Shown in pieces: positions 6,260 through 11,439 of a stretch of 11,439 nucleotides of DNA. Location: contig JACMIO010000157.1 of the NCBI GenBank assembly GCA_014381105.1, forward strand, positions 1-11,439, written 5' to 3'. Source of the stretch: a bacterium. GTDB lineage: Archaea > Thermoproteota > Nitrososphaeria > Nitrososphaerales > Nitrososphaeraceae. The notes under the pieces are model-generated. The model searched no databases. It was given only the letters and a program-made list of their open reading frames with translations, and was not told the origin of the DNA. Numbering within the stretch: position 1 is the stretch's first letter; the number at the start of each line of letters is the position of its first letter. The position numbers were made by a program, and so were the translations under genes.

Positions 6260-6736
6260 TTGAATTCCGGGGAAAAAATTGCCTATCAAATAGATGCGCT
6301 TTTTGGTAAAGGTGTTTCTTCGGTCATACCAAAGGAAATTTCATTCAATTACTCTAGAAAGACTGGGAGGATCAAGAGTTTTGCGATAAATAATCAGCTT
6401 ATCGGTACATTAAGATCAGATGGTGGAATAGCACTTACTATTTTAGGTGCTTCAATATTTATTAACAATAGAGAATTCAAACAGAATTGTATTATACCCA
6501 TTCATGATGCGCTTCCGTTTGTAAGTGAGGGTAGGTCACTATTCTGTAAACATGTTGAATGGTTTGGTTCAAACATCAATATCGGATCGGAAGTTGTAGT
6601 TATAGATAAGAACGAAGATGTACTGGCCGTAGGTAAATCAGTTTTAAGTCAATCTCAATTACGTGGTAGAATAGGAGATGTCGCAGTAAAAGTTAGAGAA
6701 GGAATAAAAAGTAGAGTGGAGCAACCTAAACTATGA
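6260..6736 (+). CDS. PUA-domain RNA-binding protein
   Basis: 158 residues from a TTG start; an in-frame TGA at 6224 limits upstream extension and no ATG is available nearby. The N-terminal half (1-76) is a small alpha/beta domain seen before PUA domains in archaeal proteins. The C-terminal half (about 77-152) is a PUA domain: CIIPIHDALPFVSEGRSLFCKHV, then GSEVVVIDKNEDVLAVGKSVLS and a terminal GDVAVKVREGIKS. PUA domains bind structured RNA, typically in tRNA- or rRNA-modifying enzymes. No catalytic domain is present, so it probably acts as an RNA-binding partner. It overlaps the NAC gene by four bases (ATGA), which suggests coupled translation and a ribosome-linked role. Confidence 0.82.
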   Translation: MNSGEKIAYQIDALFGKGVSSVIPKEISFNYSRKTGRIKSFAINNQLIGTLRSDGGIALTILGASIFINNREFKQNCIIPIHDALPFVSEGRSLFCKHVEWFGSNINIGSEVVVIDKNEDVLAVGKSVLSQSQLRGRIGDVAVKVREGIKSRVEQPKL

Positions 6737-7068
6737 TGCGCGGAAATCGCGAAATGCGAAGGATGCTAGATAAGATGGGCCTTAATATGCAAGAAATGGA
6801 GAATATTGAAGAAGTAGTTATTAAGACTGATGCCAAAGAAATCTATTTGATAAAGCCGCAGGTAATTGAGATGAAGGGCAAAGATAACACAATTTTCCAA
6901 ATTATTGCAGGAGATATAGAGGAGAAAGAAAGAGAGGTCCCAACTTTTAAAGAAGAAGATATTATCCTTGTAATGCAGCAGGCTTCAAGTTCTAGAGAGA
7001 AGGCAATAATGGCTTTGACTGATACCAAGGGAGATATTGCGCAAGCAATCTTGAATCTTACGACTTGA
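6733..7068 (+). CDS. nac: Nascent polypeptide-associated complex protein (archaeal NAC, alpha type)
   Basis: 111 residues, normal for archaeal NAC. The N-terminus MMRGNREMRRMLDKMGLNMQEM is the basic ribosome-binding segment, followed by the NAC beta-barrel dimer domain (about 24-65, with EVVIKTDAKEIYLIKPQV). A C-terminal UBA domain spans about 72-111 (FKEEDIILVMQQASSSREKAIMALTDTKGDIAQAILNL). Archaeal NAC is a homodimer that shields nascent chains at the ribosomal exit. The start is an ATGATG doublet whose first bases overlap the stop of the upstream PUA gene. Confidence 0.95.
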   Translation: MMRGNREMRRMLDKMGLNMQEMENIEEVVIKTDAKEIYLIKPQVIEMKGKDNTIFQIIAGDIEEKEREVPTFKEEDIILVMQQASSSREKAIMALTDTKGDIAQAILNLTT

Positions 7069-7110
7069 AATTACGAGAATTAGCTTGCAAAGTTACTCGA
7101 TAATGCAGAG

Positions 7111-7119
7111 TTAATATAT
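7111..7119 (+). promoter_or_regulatory. TATA-like box of the 7147-7485 gene
   Basis: TTAATATAT lies 28-36 bases before the ATG at 7147. With the 78-base gap after nac, it suggests a separate transcript. Confidence 0.45.
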
Positions 7120-7146
7120 GGTTGCAAGATTTTCTGGTATTGTATA

Positions 7147-7485
7147 ATGTCCTCTGTAGAAAAAACTATTTCCGCACTATCTGAACTTGAAAATAACATT
7201 GAAAGTTTATCAGTTAAGGTTCAAGATATGAAAAAAAGAATAATATCTACTTCAGACAATGAAATAGCCCAACTTAGAGAAAAGGTAATCGAAGTTGCAA
7301 GAACAGAATCAGAGAAGATTATTTCCAGTGCAAAGCAAGAAGCAGAAGAAAAATCACAAAAAATCTTGGAAGAGGCAGAAACTAACCTTACAAAACTGAG
7401 GGAAAATACAAAACTATCGTTTGACAAGTCTGTTAAATTGGTAGTGGATTCTGTTTTGAACAAAAGCGATACTGCTGAGACATAG
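7147..7485 (+). CDS. Coiled-coil protein, probable A-type ATP synthase subunit H
   Basis: 112 residues, almost entirely predicted coiled coil from about 5 to 105, rich in E, K, S and A. The central run VARTESEKIISSAKQEAEEK and the A/E/K pattern around ILEEAETNLTKL resemble the peripheral-stalk subunit H (AhaH/AtpH) of archaeal A-type ATPases, as does the final hydrophobic helix SVKLVVDSVL. Subunit H pairs with subunit E to form the stalk that ties A1 to Ao. No other ATPase gene is in the window, so the assignment rests on composition and length alone; another coiled-coil protein is possible. Confidence 0.5.
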   Translation: MSSVEKTISALSELENNIESLSVKVQDMKKRIISTSDNEIAQLREKVIEVARTESEKIISSAKQEAEEKSQKILEEAETNLTKLRENTKLSFDKSVKLVVDSVLNKSDTAET

Positions 7486-7512
7486 TGATTATTTTCAACC
7501 AGACCTCAAACA

Positions 7513-7520
7513 TTTAATAA
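7513..7520 (+). promoter_or_regulatory. TATA-like box of the 7540-8178 gene
   Basis: TTTAATAA lies 20-27 bases upstream of the TTG at 7540, the spacing expected for a leaderless transcript starting at that TTG. Confidence 0.45.
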
Positions 7521-7539
7521 TAATTATCAATTAGAATAG

Positions 7540-8178
7540 TTGAATGGAAAGCCCTTAGCAGCAGAGCTGAATTCAAATCAAATAGTGGTAGCAACTGTCG
7601 AAGGTCGACCGTATTATAAAATCGTATCCACTTTAAAATCTATGAACATTAGGTTCTCTTCTCTTTCACCAGAAGAAGCTTCCAGAACAAATGCAAAAAT
7701 AATCATTACCACAAAAAATGAAGCGGCGTTATTCAGAAGAGAGGATTTAATCTTTGATTTTCAGCTCGATATGTTTCCACCGCTTTTTAAGGCAATGATA
7801 TTGAAAAACTTGAGTGGCAACTATCTTGAAGACATTTTGGTTGTGGGAGTTGATCCTGGAAACAGGATAGGAATTTATGTTCTATATCTACACGCAGAAT
7901 TATACAGCGCAGTTCAAATCTCAATGAAGGATGCGGTCAAATTTATTGTGAACATACTCTCTTGCATAAAATCTAGTAAAAAGATACTGAAGATTGGAAA
8001 TGGAGATTGGATTAAATGCAACCATATAGCCCAGGAGATAAGGAATCTAAATAGATCTGTAAGAATAGAAATTGTTAACGAATTCGGCACTTCAAGAAAT
8101 ATTCTCCCTAATCGTCGTGGTAACAGAGATGTTGGATCTGCAAAATCAATCGCATTGAGAACTGGTCGGGTTTTTTAG
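7540..8178 (+). CDS. RuvC/YqgF-like RNase H-fold protein (putative nuclease)
   Basis: 212 residues from a TTG start. Residues 100-182 have the RNase H-fold pattern: first strand ILVVGVDPGNRIGIYVL (D105), later IGNGDW (152-157), then VRIEIVNEFGTS (E181). The C-terminal helix RDVGSAKSIALRTGRVF supplies D197. A D...E...D triad with DPG at the first strand is typical of RuvC and YqgF nucleases, so a metal-dependent nuclease acting on branched or structured nucleic acid is plausible. The N-terminal 98 residues form a separate small domain (VVATVEGRPYYKIVSTLKSMNIRF...KIIITTKNEAALF) that I do not recognise. Archaea already use Hjc for Holliday junctions, so the substrate is open. The protein ends right after the last catalytic helix, so it lacks the C-terminal part of bacterial RuvC. 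Confidence 0.6.
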   Translation: MNGKPLAAELNSNQIVVATVEGRPYYKIVSTLKSMNIRFSSLSPEEASRTNAKIIITTKNEAALFRREDLIFDFQLDMFPPLFKAMILKNLSGNYLEDILVVGVDPGNRIGIYVLYLHAELYSAVQISMKDAVKFIVNILSCIKSSKKILKIGNGDWIKCNHIAQEIRNLNRSVRIEIVNEFGTSRNILPNRRGNRDVGSAKSIALRTGRVF

Positions 8179-8282
8179 AGTAACCTACCATTAACATAAT
8201 CTAAAACTATGCAAACAAATTACAAGAAACTTCCAAAAAGATATCTCCAAATTCAATTCCAGATCAGCTCCAAGTTAGACTC

Positions 8283-8699
8283 TTGCAGTCCAATCAAATG
8301 ATTTACATATCATATTGTACCAAGATATTGACAGTTAACTTGAGCGAACCCCATGAAGGGAACTACATTGAAAAGAGAATAACCTTGAAATCAAATAGAG
8401 TTTTTTTGCTTAAATTTATTGAATTTCATAACGGTTGCTTTGTTTCCCTTTCCGAAGATTTGTGTAAGATAGGAGGAGTGCATGTTTCTGTGGCGTCTAA
8501 CAATAGAACTCAAAGCGCCAGAGTAATACCAAACATAAGAGATCCAGTATTCATCAAGACTCTATCAGAAAAAATATCTTTAATGATAAATGGAATAGTA
8601 ATAACTAACTTCAACAACAAGAATCCAATGTCATTACCTGAAATGCAAGAAATAATGAATGAAGTATTAAAATTATTGGAAGTAAAAACTACTGATTAG
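8283..8699 (+). CDS. Small conserved-looking protein, possible PAC3/PAC4-type proteasome assembly chaperone
   Basis: 138 residues if started at the TTG at 8283; an ATG six codons later (8298, giving MIYISY) is an equally good start. I see no convincing TATA box or Shine-Dalgarno to decide. The strand/helix pattern is VFLLKFIEFHNGCFVSLSE (40-58), then KIGGVHVSVAS (62-72), an R-V-I-P stretch, a helix VFIKTLSEKISLMING (89-104), a strand IVITNF (105-110) and a last amphipathic helix (118-132). This order, with the H at 49, the 'L/I-S-E' turn and the late 'x-V-x-x-x-N' strand, resembles eukaryotic proteasome assembly chaperones PAC3/PAC4. The resemblance is by eye only. It ends two bases before the UbiD gene, so the two are probably cotranscribed. 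Confidence 0.5.
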   Translation: MQSNQMIYISYCTKILTVNLSEPHEGNYIEKRITLKSNRVFLLKFIEFHNGCFVSLSEDLCKIGGVHVSVASNNRTQSARVIPNIRDPVFIKTLSEKISLMINGIVITNFNNKNPMSLPEMQEIMNEVLKLLEVKTTD

Positions 8700-8701
8700 A
8701 G

Positions 8702-10060
8702 ATGAAGTCCAAGTTCGAATTCAGCAAGATTAATGGTTTTTCTGATTTCTTAAAGGGATTAGAAGGAACAGACCAGTTAGTAAGGATAAAAAAATCTGTC
8801 AATCCCCAATTTGAACTTGCGGGAATTGTAAGCAAGCTGGATAAGGGTAAGACCGTAATTTTTGAATCTGTAAAAGGTAGCAACATGAAAGTGGCGGCTA
8901 ATGTTTTGGGCACAAGACACAGAATAGCACTTTCAATAAATGCAAAGAATGAAAATATGATACAAGAGAGGATTAATGACGCTATAAGGAATAAATCTGA
9001 AATAACTAATATCGACAAGGGCAACAATTGGAAAAAGAATTCAAGGGATCTGTATGACTTGCCAATTATTACACATTTTGAAAAAGATTCAGGGGCTTTC
9101 ATAACGTCGTCTTTGGTTTTTGCCAGAGATAACGAAACTGGATATCAGAATTTATCAACTCATCGCTTGCTGCGATTGGATAAAAAAAAGATGGCAATAA
9201 GAATGGTTGAAGGAAGGCATCTTCACAAGTGTTTTACTAGTGCGAAGGAACATGGAGAGGATTTGCCTGTTTCGATTATTGTGGGAGCTCATCCTGCTGT
9301 ATCCGTTGCAGCAGCCTATCAAGCACCCTACGGAGAAAATGAGCTAAAGATGGCGAATTCACTTCTAGATAATCGACTGTCCTTGATAAGATCGCCAGGT
9401 ACTGGTCTTCATATTCCAAAATACGTTGAGATTCTCTTGGAAGGAAGGATACTCGCAGATGAAACAGCCGAAGAACAAATGGTTGAAATGCTAAGAACGT
9501 ATGATATAAGAAGAAAGCAGCCTGTTTTTGAATTGGACAAAATTTACTTAACAGCTGATCCCATTTATCATGATATATTGCCGGGGTATGGAGAGCACAG
9601 ATTGTTGATGGGACTTCCAATAGAATCTAAACTATTCCACAGTGTCAAGGATGTTGTATCTGGCACTAGAGCAGTTCACTTGACAGACGGAGGAAGTAAC
9701 TGGCTTGTTGCGGTTATTCAAATAAGCAAAAAATTGGAAGGAGAACCGACAAATGCAATTATTGCTGCCTTTGCAGGGCATCCCTCACTAAAAATTGCAA
9801 TAGTAGTTGATGAAGACATAGACCCTACGAATCCAACTGAGGTTGAATACGCTATCTCAACAAGATGCCAGGCTGATAAAGATTTATTGATTATACCAAA
9901 TTCAAAGGGATCCAGTTTGGATCCCTCAAGCGATCAGAAAAATCTCATAACTACAAAAATAGGGATAGATGCAACTGCCACTCTTTTGAAATCAAAAGAA
10001 AGGTTTGAAATTGCAAAAATACCAGAACAAGACAAAATTAAACTTTCAGATTATTTGTAG
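8702..10060 (+). CDS. UbiD-family decarboxylase, probable trans-anhydromevalonate 5-phosphate decarboxylase
   Basis: 452 residues, the short archaeal UbiD size. UbiD enzymes use prenylated FMN made by UbiX. In the archaeal modified mevalonate pathway a UbiD homologue decarboxylates trans-anhydromevalonate 5-phosphate to isopentenyl phosphate, feeding lipid synthesis; most archaea have one such gene, which is why I favour this role. Family blocks are GYQNLSTHRLLRLD (147-160, with N150 and R155 at the cofactor/substrate site), the AETAEEQ-like loop with E257 and E262 at the places of the catalytic glutamates, RKQPVFELDKIYLTADPIYHDILPG (271-295) and GEHRLLMG (297-304). The usual EGPF of that loop reads EEQM here. 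It begins two bases after the stop of the preceding gene. UbiX is not in the window. Confidence 0.87.
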   Translation: MKSKFEFSKINGFSDFLKGLEGTDQLVRIKKSVNPQFELAGIVSKLDKGKTVIFESVKGSNMKVAANVLGTRHRIALSINAKNENMIQERINDAIRNKSEITNIDKGNNWKKNSRDLYDLPIITHFEKDSGAFITSSLVFARDNETGYQNLSTHRLLRLDKKKMAIRMVEGRHLHKCFTSAKEHGEDLPVSIIVGAHPAVSVAAAYQAPYGENELKMANSLLDNRLSLIRSPGTGLHIPKYVEILLEGRILADETAEEQMVEMLRTYDIRRKQPVFELDKIYLTADPIYHDILPGYGEHRLLMGLPIESKLFHSVKDVVSGTRAVHLTDGGSNWLVAVIQISKKLEGEPTNAIIAAFAGHPSLKIAIVVDEDIDPTNPTEVEYAISTRCQADKDLLIIPNSKGSSLDPSSDQKNLITTKIGIDATATLLKSKERFEIAKIPEQDKIKLSDYL

Positions 10061-10100
10061 AGAACGTTGCAACGATCTTGATACTGTCGACAATGAGAAA

Positions 10101-10116
10101 TTTTTTTTTGGGTTTT
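10101..10116 (+). terminator. T-rich terminator after the UbiD gene
   Basis: A run of nine Ts (10101-10109), then GGG and four Ts, starts 41 bases after the UbiD stop codon. T-rich tracts on the coding strand are the usual intrinsic termination signal in archaea; no hairpin is needed or seen. Confidence 0.55.
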
Positions 10117-10172
10117 ACAATTTTGTATAATAGAATAAATATCCATTGCTCACATATCACTGAGTACTTGTC

Positions 10173-10559
10173 GTGAAACCCAACAATTTTGCGATGAGAG
10201 AGTGGCATCTTGAACATGTTGAGAAAGTTATTCTACGTTACATGAAAGGGATTTCTCCCGATGCATCATCATTTGAAAAACGGAACTTTAAAAAATATAG
10301 TACTGTCTCAAGTTGTTCCAAACAGATAGAATATGACATAAAGCATGGAGTTACCGCGGAGGAGGTAGCAGAATTGATGAACAAAATAAGAAATGATGCC
10401 TCCTATTCTGAAATTAGGCAAAACCAGGAGGTGATACAAAGATTGGATGAATTGGAAAGACAGTTAAACTTCCAAAGAAGTCAATTTGGTAAAAAATTTA
10501 TTTCCCAGTATTATTCTAAATCATCATGTCAGAAAATAGATTTGTCTCTGGAAACGTAA
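10173..10559 (+). CDS. Hypothetical protein, helical
   Basis: 128 residues from a GTG at 10173; an ATG seven codons on (10194, MREWHLEHV) is an alternative. An A/T-rich box (AATAAATAT, about 10134-10142) about 31 bases upstream favours the GTG. I do not recognise the family. The sequence is basic and mostly helical. It reads MREWHLEHVEKVILRYMKG near the N-terminus and GVTAEEVAELMNKI in the middle (about 59-72). A coiled-coil-like stretch EVIQRLDELERQLNFQRSQF follows at about 85-104. The TAEEVAELMNKIRND segment could be a small DNA- or protein-binding helix pair, but this is not firm. The 3' end overlaps the next gene by 34 bases in another frame. Confidence 0.6.
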   Translation: MKPNNFAMREWHLEHVEKVILRYMKGISPDASSFEKRNFKKYSTVSSCSKQIEYDIKHGVTAEEVAELMNKIRNDASYSEIRQNQEVIQRLDELERQLNFQRSQFGKKFISQYYSKSSCQKIDLSLET

Positions 10560-11104
10560 TTATTCTATACTGTAATTTTATCAAGTTAGAATCAAATAAA
10601 CAGTTGCCGCAGCACATTATGGAAAGAATAGCAGTTTGTACCAAAATATATGAGCGAATCATGAAATCCAAGCCTGACAAGTCTGATACTATAATCAACG
10701 TAGCGGCAAGAAATGATGAAGGCAGTATCATAAGAAATCAACTATTAAAAAATGGTGTTGAAGAGTCAAAGATAGTCGTAGTAAATTCTTACAACAACAT
10801 AGGACATCTATTTTCTGTATTGATGAATGAAATAAAGAAAAGGCCCAATCCTCCGGCGATTTATTTTGTTTCCTCGTATCAACAAAAAGACATTTTTGAC
10901 AAGGTCACTGAAGGCTACAAAGGTTACAGGATTCAATTTGAGGGCGCGTTTGACAAAAGACCAAATGAGAGTATCGAAGAGGACGCAAAAAAGGAAAAGC
11001 TGAGTAAAAAGATCACAAATATTAAGGAAAAAGGAAAAAACAAGATGGTGGATATGCTCTTGAATTATATCTTCCCAGAAAATAAGAGACGACAATCTTC
11101 ATAA
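10526..11104 (+). CDS. Hypothetical protein, DUF218/YdcF-like Rossmannoid fold possible
   Basis: 192 residues. Alternating strands and helices are seen: NVIILYCNFI (10-19), TIINVAARNDEGSIIRNQLLKNGVEESKIVVVNSYNN (55-91), then PAIYFVSSYQQKDIFDKV (110-127). The spacing 'strand, polar loop with N/E, helix, GV-x-x-x-K-I, strand, N-x-x-N' resembles DUF218 (YdcF/SanA/ElyC) proteins, but the family's usual SGG-like and nT-x-E-N motifs are altered, so this is only a fold guess. The tail (150-192) is strongly charged and basic (DAKKEKLSKKITNIKEKGKNK). Its start lies inside the last 34 bases of the preceding gene, pointing to an operon. No signal peptide, although bacterial relatives are membrane proteins. 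Confidence 0.6.
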   Translation: MSENRFVSGNVIILYCNFIKLESNKQLPQHIMERIAVCTKIYERIMKSKPDKSDTIINVAARNDEGSIIRNQLLKNGVEESKIVVVNSYNNIGHLFSVLMNEIKKRPNPPAIYFVSSYQQKDIFDKVTEGYKGYRIQFEGAFDKRPNESIEEDAKKEKLSKKITNIKEKGKNKMVDMLLNYIFPENKRRQSS

Positions 11105-11106
11105 GA

Positions 11107-11114
11107 TTTAATAT
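11107..11114 (+). promoter_or_regulatory. TATA-like box of tRNA-Gly
   Basis: TTTAATAT lies 27-34 bases upstream of the tRNA 5' end at 11141, directly after the stop codon of the preceding gene, giving the tRNA its own promoter. Confidence 0.6.
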
Positions 11115-11179
11115 CCAGATTATCATCGCATAAGAGATATGCGGTCATCGTCTAGTTTGGTTAGGACACTGGCCTTCCA

Positions 11180-11199
11180 CTCCAATTGATGGAGAAGAA
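11180..11199 (+). other. tRNA-Gly intron at the canonical 37/38 position, 20 nt
   Basis: Exon ...CTTCCA | CTCCAATTGATGG...AAGAA | AGCCCG. The BHB motif: central helix CTTC/GAAG (4 perfect bp), bulges CA|C and AA|A, inner helix TCCA/TGGA closing a 5-nt loop ATTGA. Confidence 0.93.
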
Positions 11200-11214
11200 A
11201 GCCCGCAACCCGGG

Positions 11215-11237
11215 ACTCTAGTTAATTAGAGCGGGAA
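11215..11237 (+). other. tRNA-Gly intron at the T-stem/T-loop border (53/54), 23 nt
   Basis: Exon ...AACCCGGG | ACTCTAG...CGGGAA | TTCAAATCCCGG. The BHB motif: central helix CCCG/CGGG (4 perfect bp), bulges GG|A and AA|T, inner helix CTCTA/TAGAG closing GTTAAT. Splicing restores the standard CCGGG-TTCAAAT-CCCGG T-arm. Confidence 0.93.
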
Positions 11238-11341
11238 TTCAAATCCCGGTGACCGCAGTTTTCATAAAAAATATCAGATCTATCTTCAGCTAATTTTCAA
11301 ATATAACATGATTCTGTTAGCAACAATGTCTAGATCGTTTT

Positions 11342-11374
11342 CGTTTTACGAAACGTTTCTGACTTTTGGGTCAG
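11342..11374. repeat. Two small tandem inverted repeats in the terminal spacer
   Basis: CGTTT-TACG-AAACG (11342-11355) is followed by CTGAC-TTTTGG-GTCAG (11359-11374), two perfect 5-bp stems three bases apart. Nothing else is recognisable between the tRNA-Gly end and the window edge. They could belong to a small RNA, a 5' leader of a gene beginning beyond the edge, or be chance. Confidence 0.3.
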
Positions 11375-11439
11375 GTCTAACTACAGAATACGGATTTAGA
11401 AATTTCTAATTACAAAGGGTAAATGTCAGTATACCTCAA

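Larger units (their letters stand above)
11141..11257 (+). tRNA. tRNA-Gly (TCC), interrupted by two BHB introns
   Basis: Removing 11180-11199 and 11215-11237 leaves a 74-nt cloverleaf: acceptor GCGGTCA/TGACCGC, D-arm GTCT-AGTTTGGTTA-GGAC, anticodon stem CTGGC/GCCCG with loop CTTCCAA (anticodon TCC), variable CAAC, T-stem CCGGG/CCCGG with loop TTCAAAT, discriminator A, no encoded CCA. The anticodon stem has one mismatch, U28:C42; the other four pairs are sound. The gene is followed by TTTT at 11259-11262, a plausible termination signal. Confidence 0.92.

Noticed and set aside
9276..9620. Minus-strand open frame within the UbiD gene
   Set aside because: It is the antisense shadow of a well-supported UbiD coding region and has no domain of its own.
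11308..11409. 33-codon open frame after tRNA-Gly (MILLATMSRSF...)
   Set aside because: Too short to support, no promoter at a proper distance, no recognisable motif, and it covers the two small hairpins. An ATG at 11423 could begin a gene beyond the edge, but six codons are not enough to claim it.
1..11439. CRISPR arrays, insertion sequences, phage or defence systems
   Set aside because: No repeat arrays, transposase, integrase, or toxin-antitoxin-like pair could be seen; the window reads as conserved housekeeping chromosome.

Overview
The window looks like a chromosomal segment of an AT-rich archaeon, most likely an ammonia-oxidising lineage of the Nitrososphaeria (Thaumarchaeota; a Nitrososphaera/Nitrosocosmicus-like genome is my guess). 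The evidence is the set of archaeal proteins (TiaS, aTrm56, archaeal MBF1, archaeal NAC with a UBA domain, a short archaeal UbiD), TATA-like boxes 20-38 bases upstream of start codons with almost no leader, several TTG/GTG starts, and tRNA genes that lack encoded CCA and carry bulge-helix-bulge (BHB) introns.

Layout. At 1-817 two divergent SRPBCC (START-like) ligand-binding proteins share an 84-base promoter region; the left one runs off the edge. At 950-1834 a secreted protein lies on the minus strand, facing the second SRPBCC gene. At 2034-3395 is tiaS, the agmatidine synthase of tRNA-Ile2. At 3440-6053, on the minus strand, come mbf1, hflX and trm56 (overlapping frames), then tRNA-Leu(CAG) and the initiator tRNA-Met(CAT). 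At 6260-7068, divergent from these, a PUA-domain protein overlaps the NAC gene by four bases. Then come a coiled-coil protein resembling A-type ATPase subunit H (7147-7485), a RuvC/YqgF-like RNase H-fold protein (7540-8178), a small protein with a possible resemblance to proteasome assembly chaperones of the PAC3/PAC4 type (8283-8699), and a UbiD-family decarboxylase (8702-10060) that is a good candidate for the anhydromevalonate-phosphate decarboxylase of the archaeal mevalonate pathway. A two-gene unit of unknown function (10173-11104) precedes a third tRNA gene, tRNA-Gly(TCC), at 11141-11257. The last 180 bases hold only two small hairpins.

Common theme: most genes serve translation and protein quality (tRNA modification, tRNA genes, ribosome-associated GTPase and MBF1, nascent-chain binding, perhaps proteasome assembly).

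Most notable result: all three tRNA genes are interrupted twice. Six introns of 14-29 nt can be placed by requiring both a correct mature cloverleaf and a BHB splice motif, and the two criteria agree at every site. Four sit at non-canonical positions (D-loop, anticodon stem 30/31, T-stem 52/53, T-stem/loop border 53/54). The initiator tRNA has two non-canonical introns and none at 37/38.
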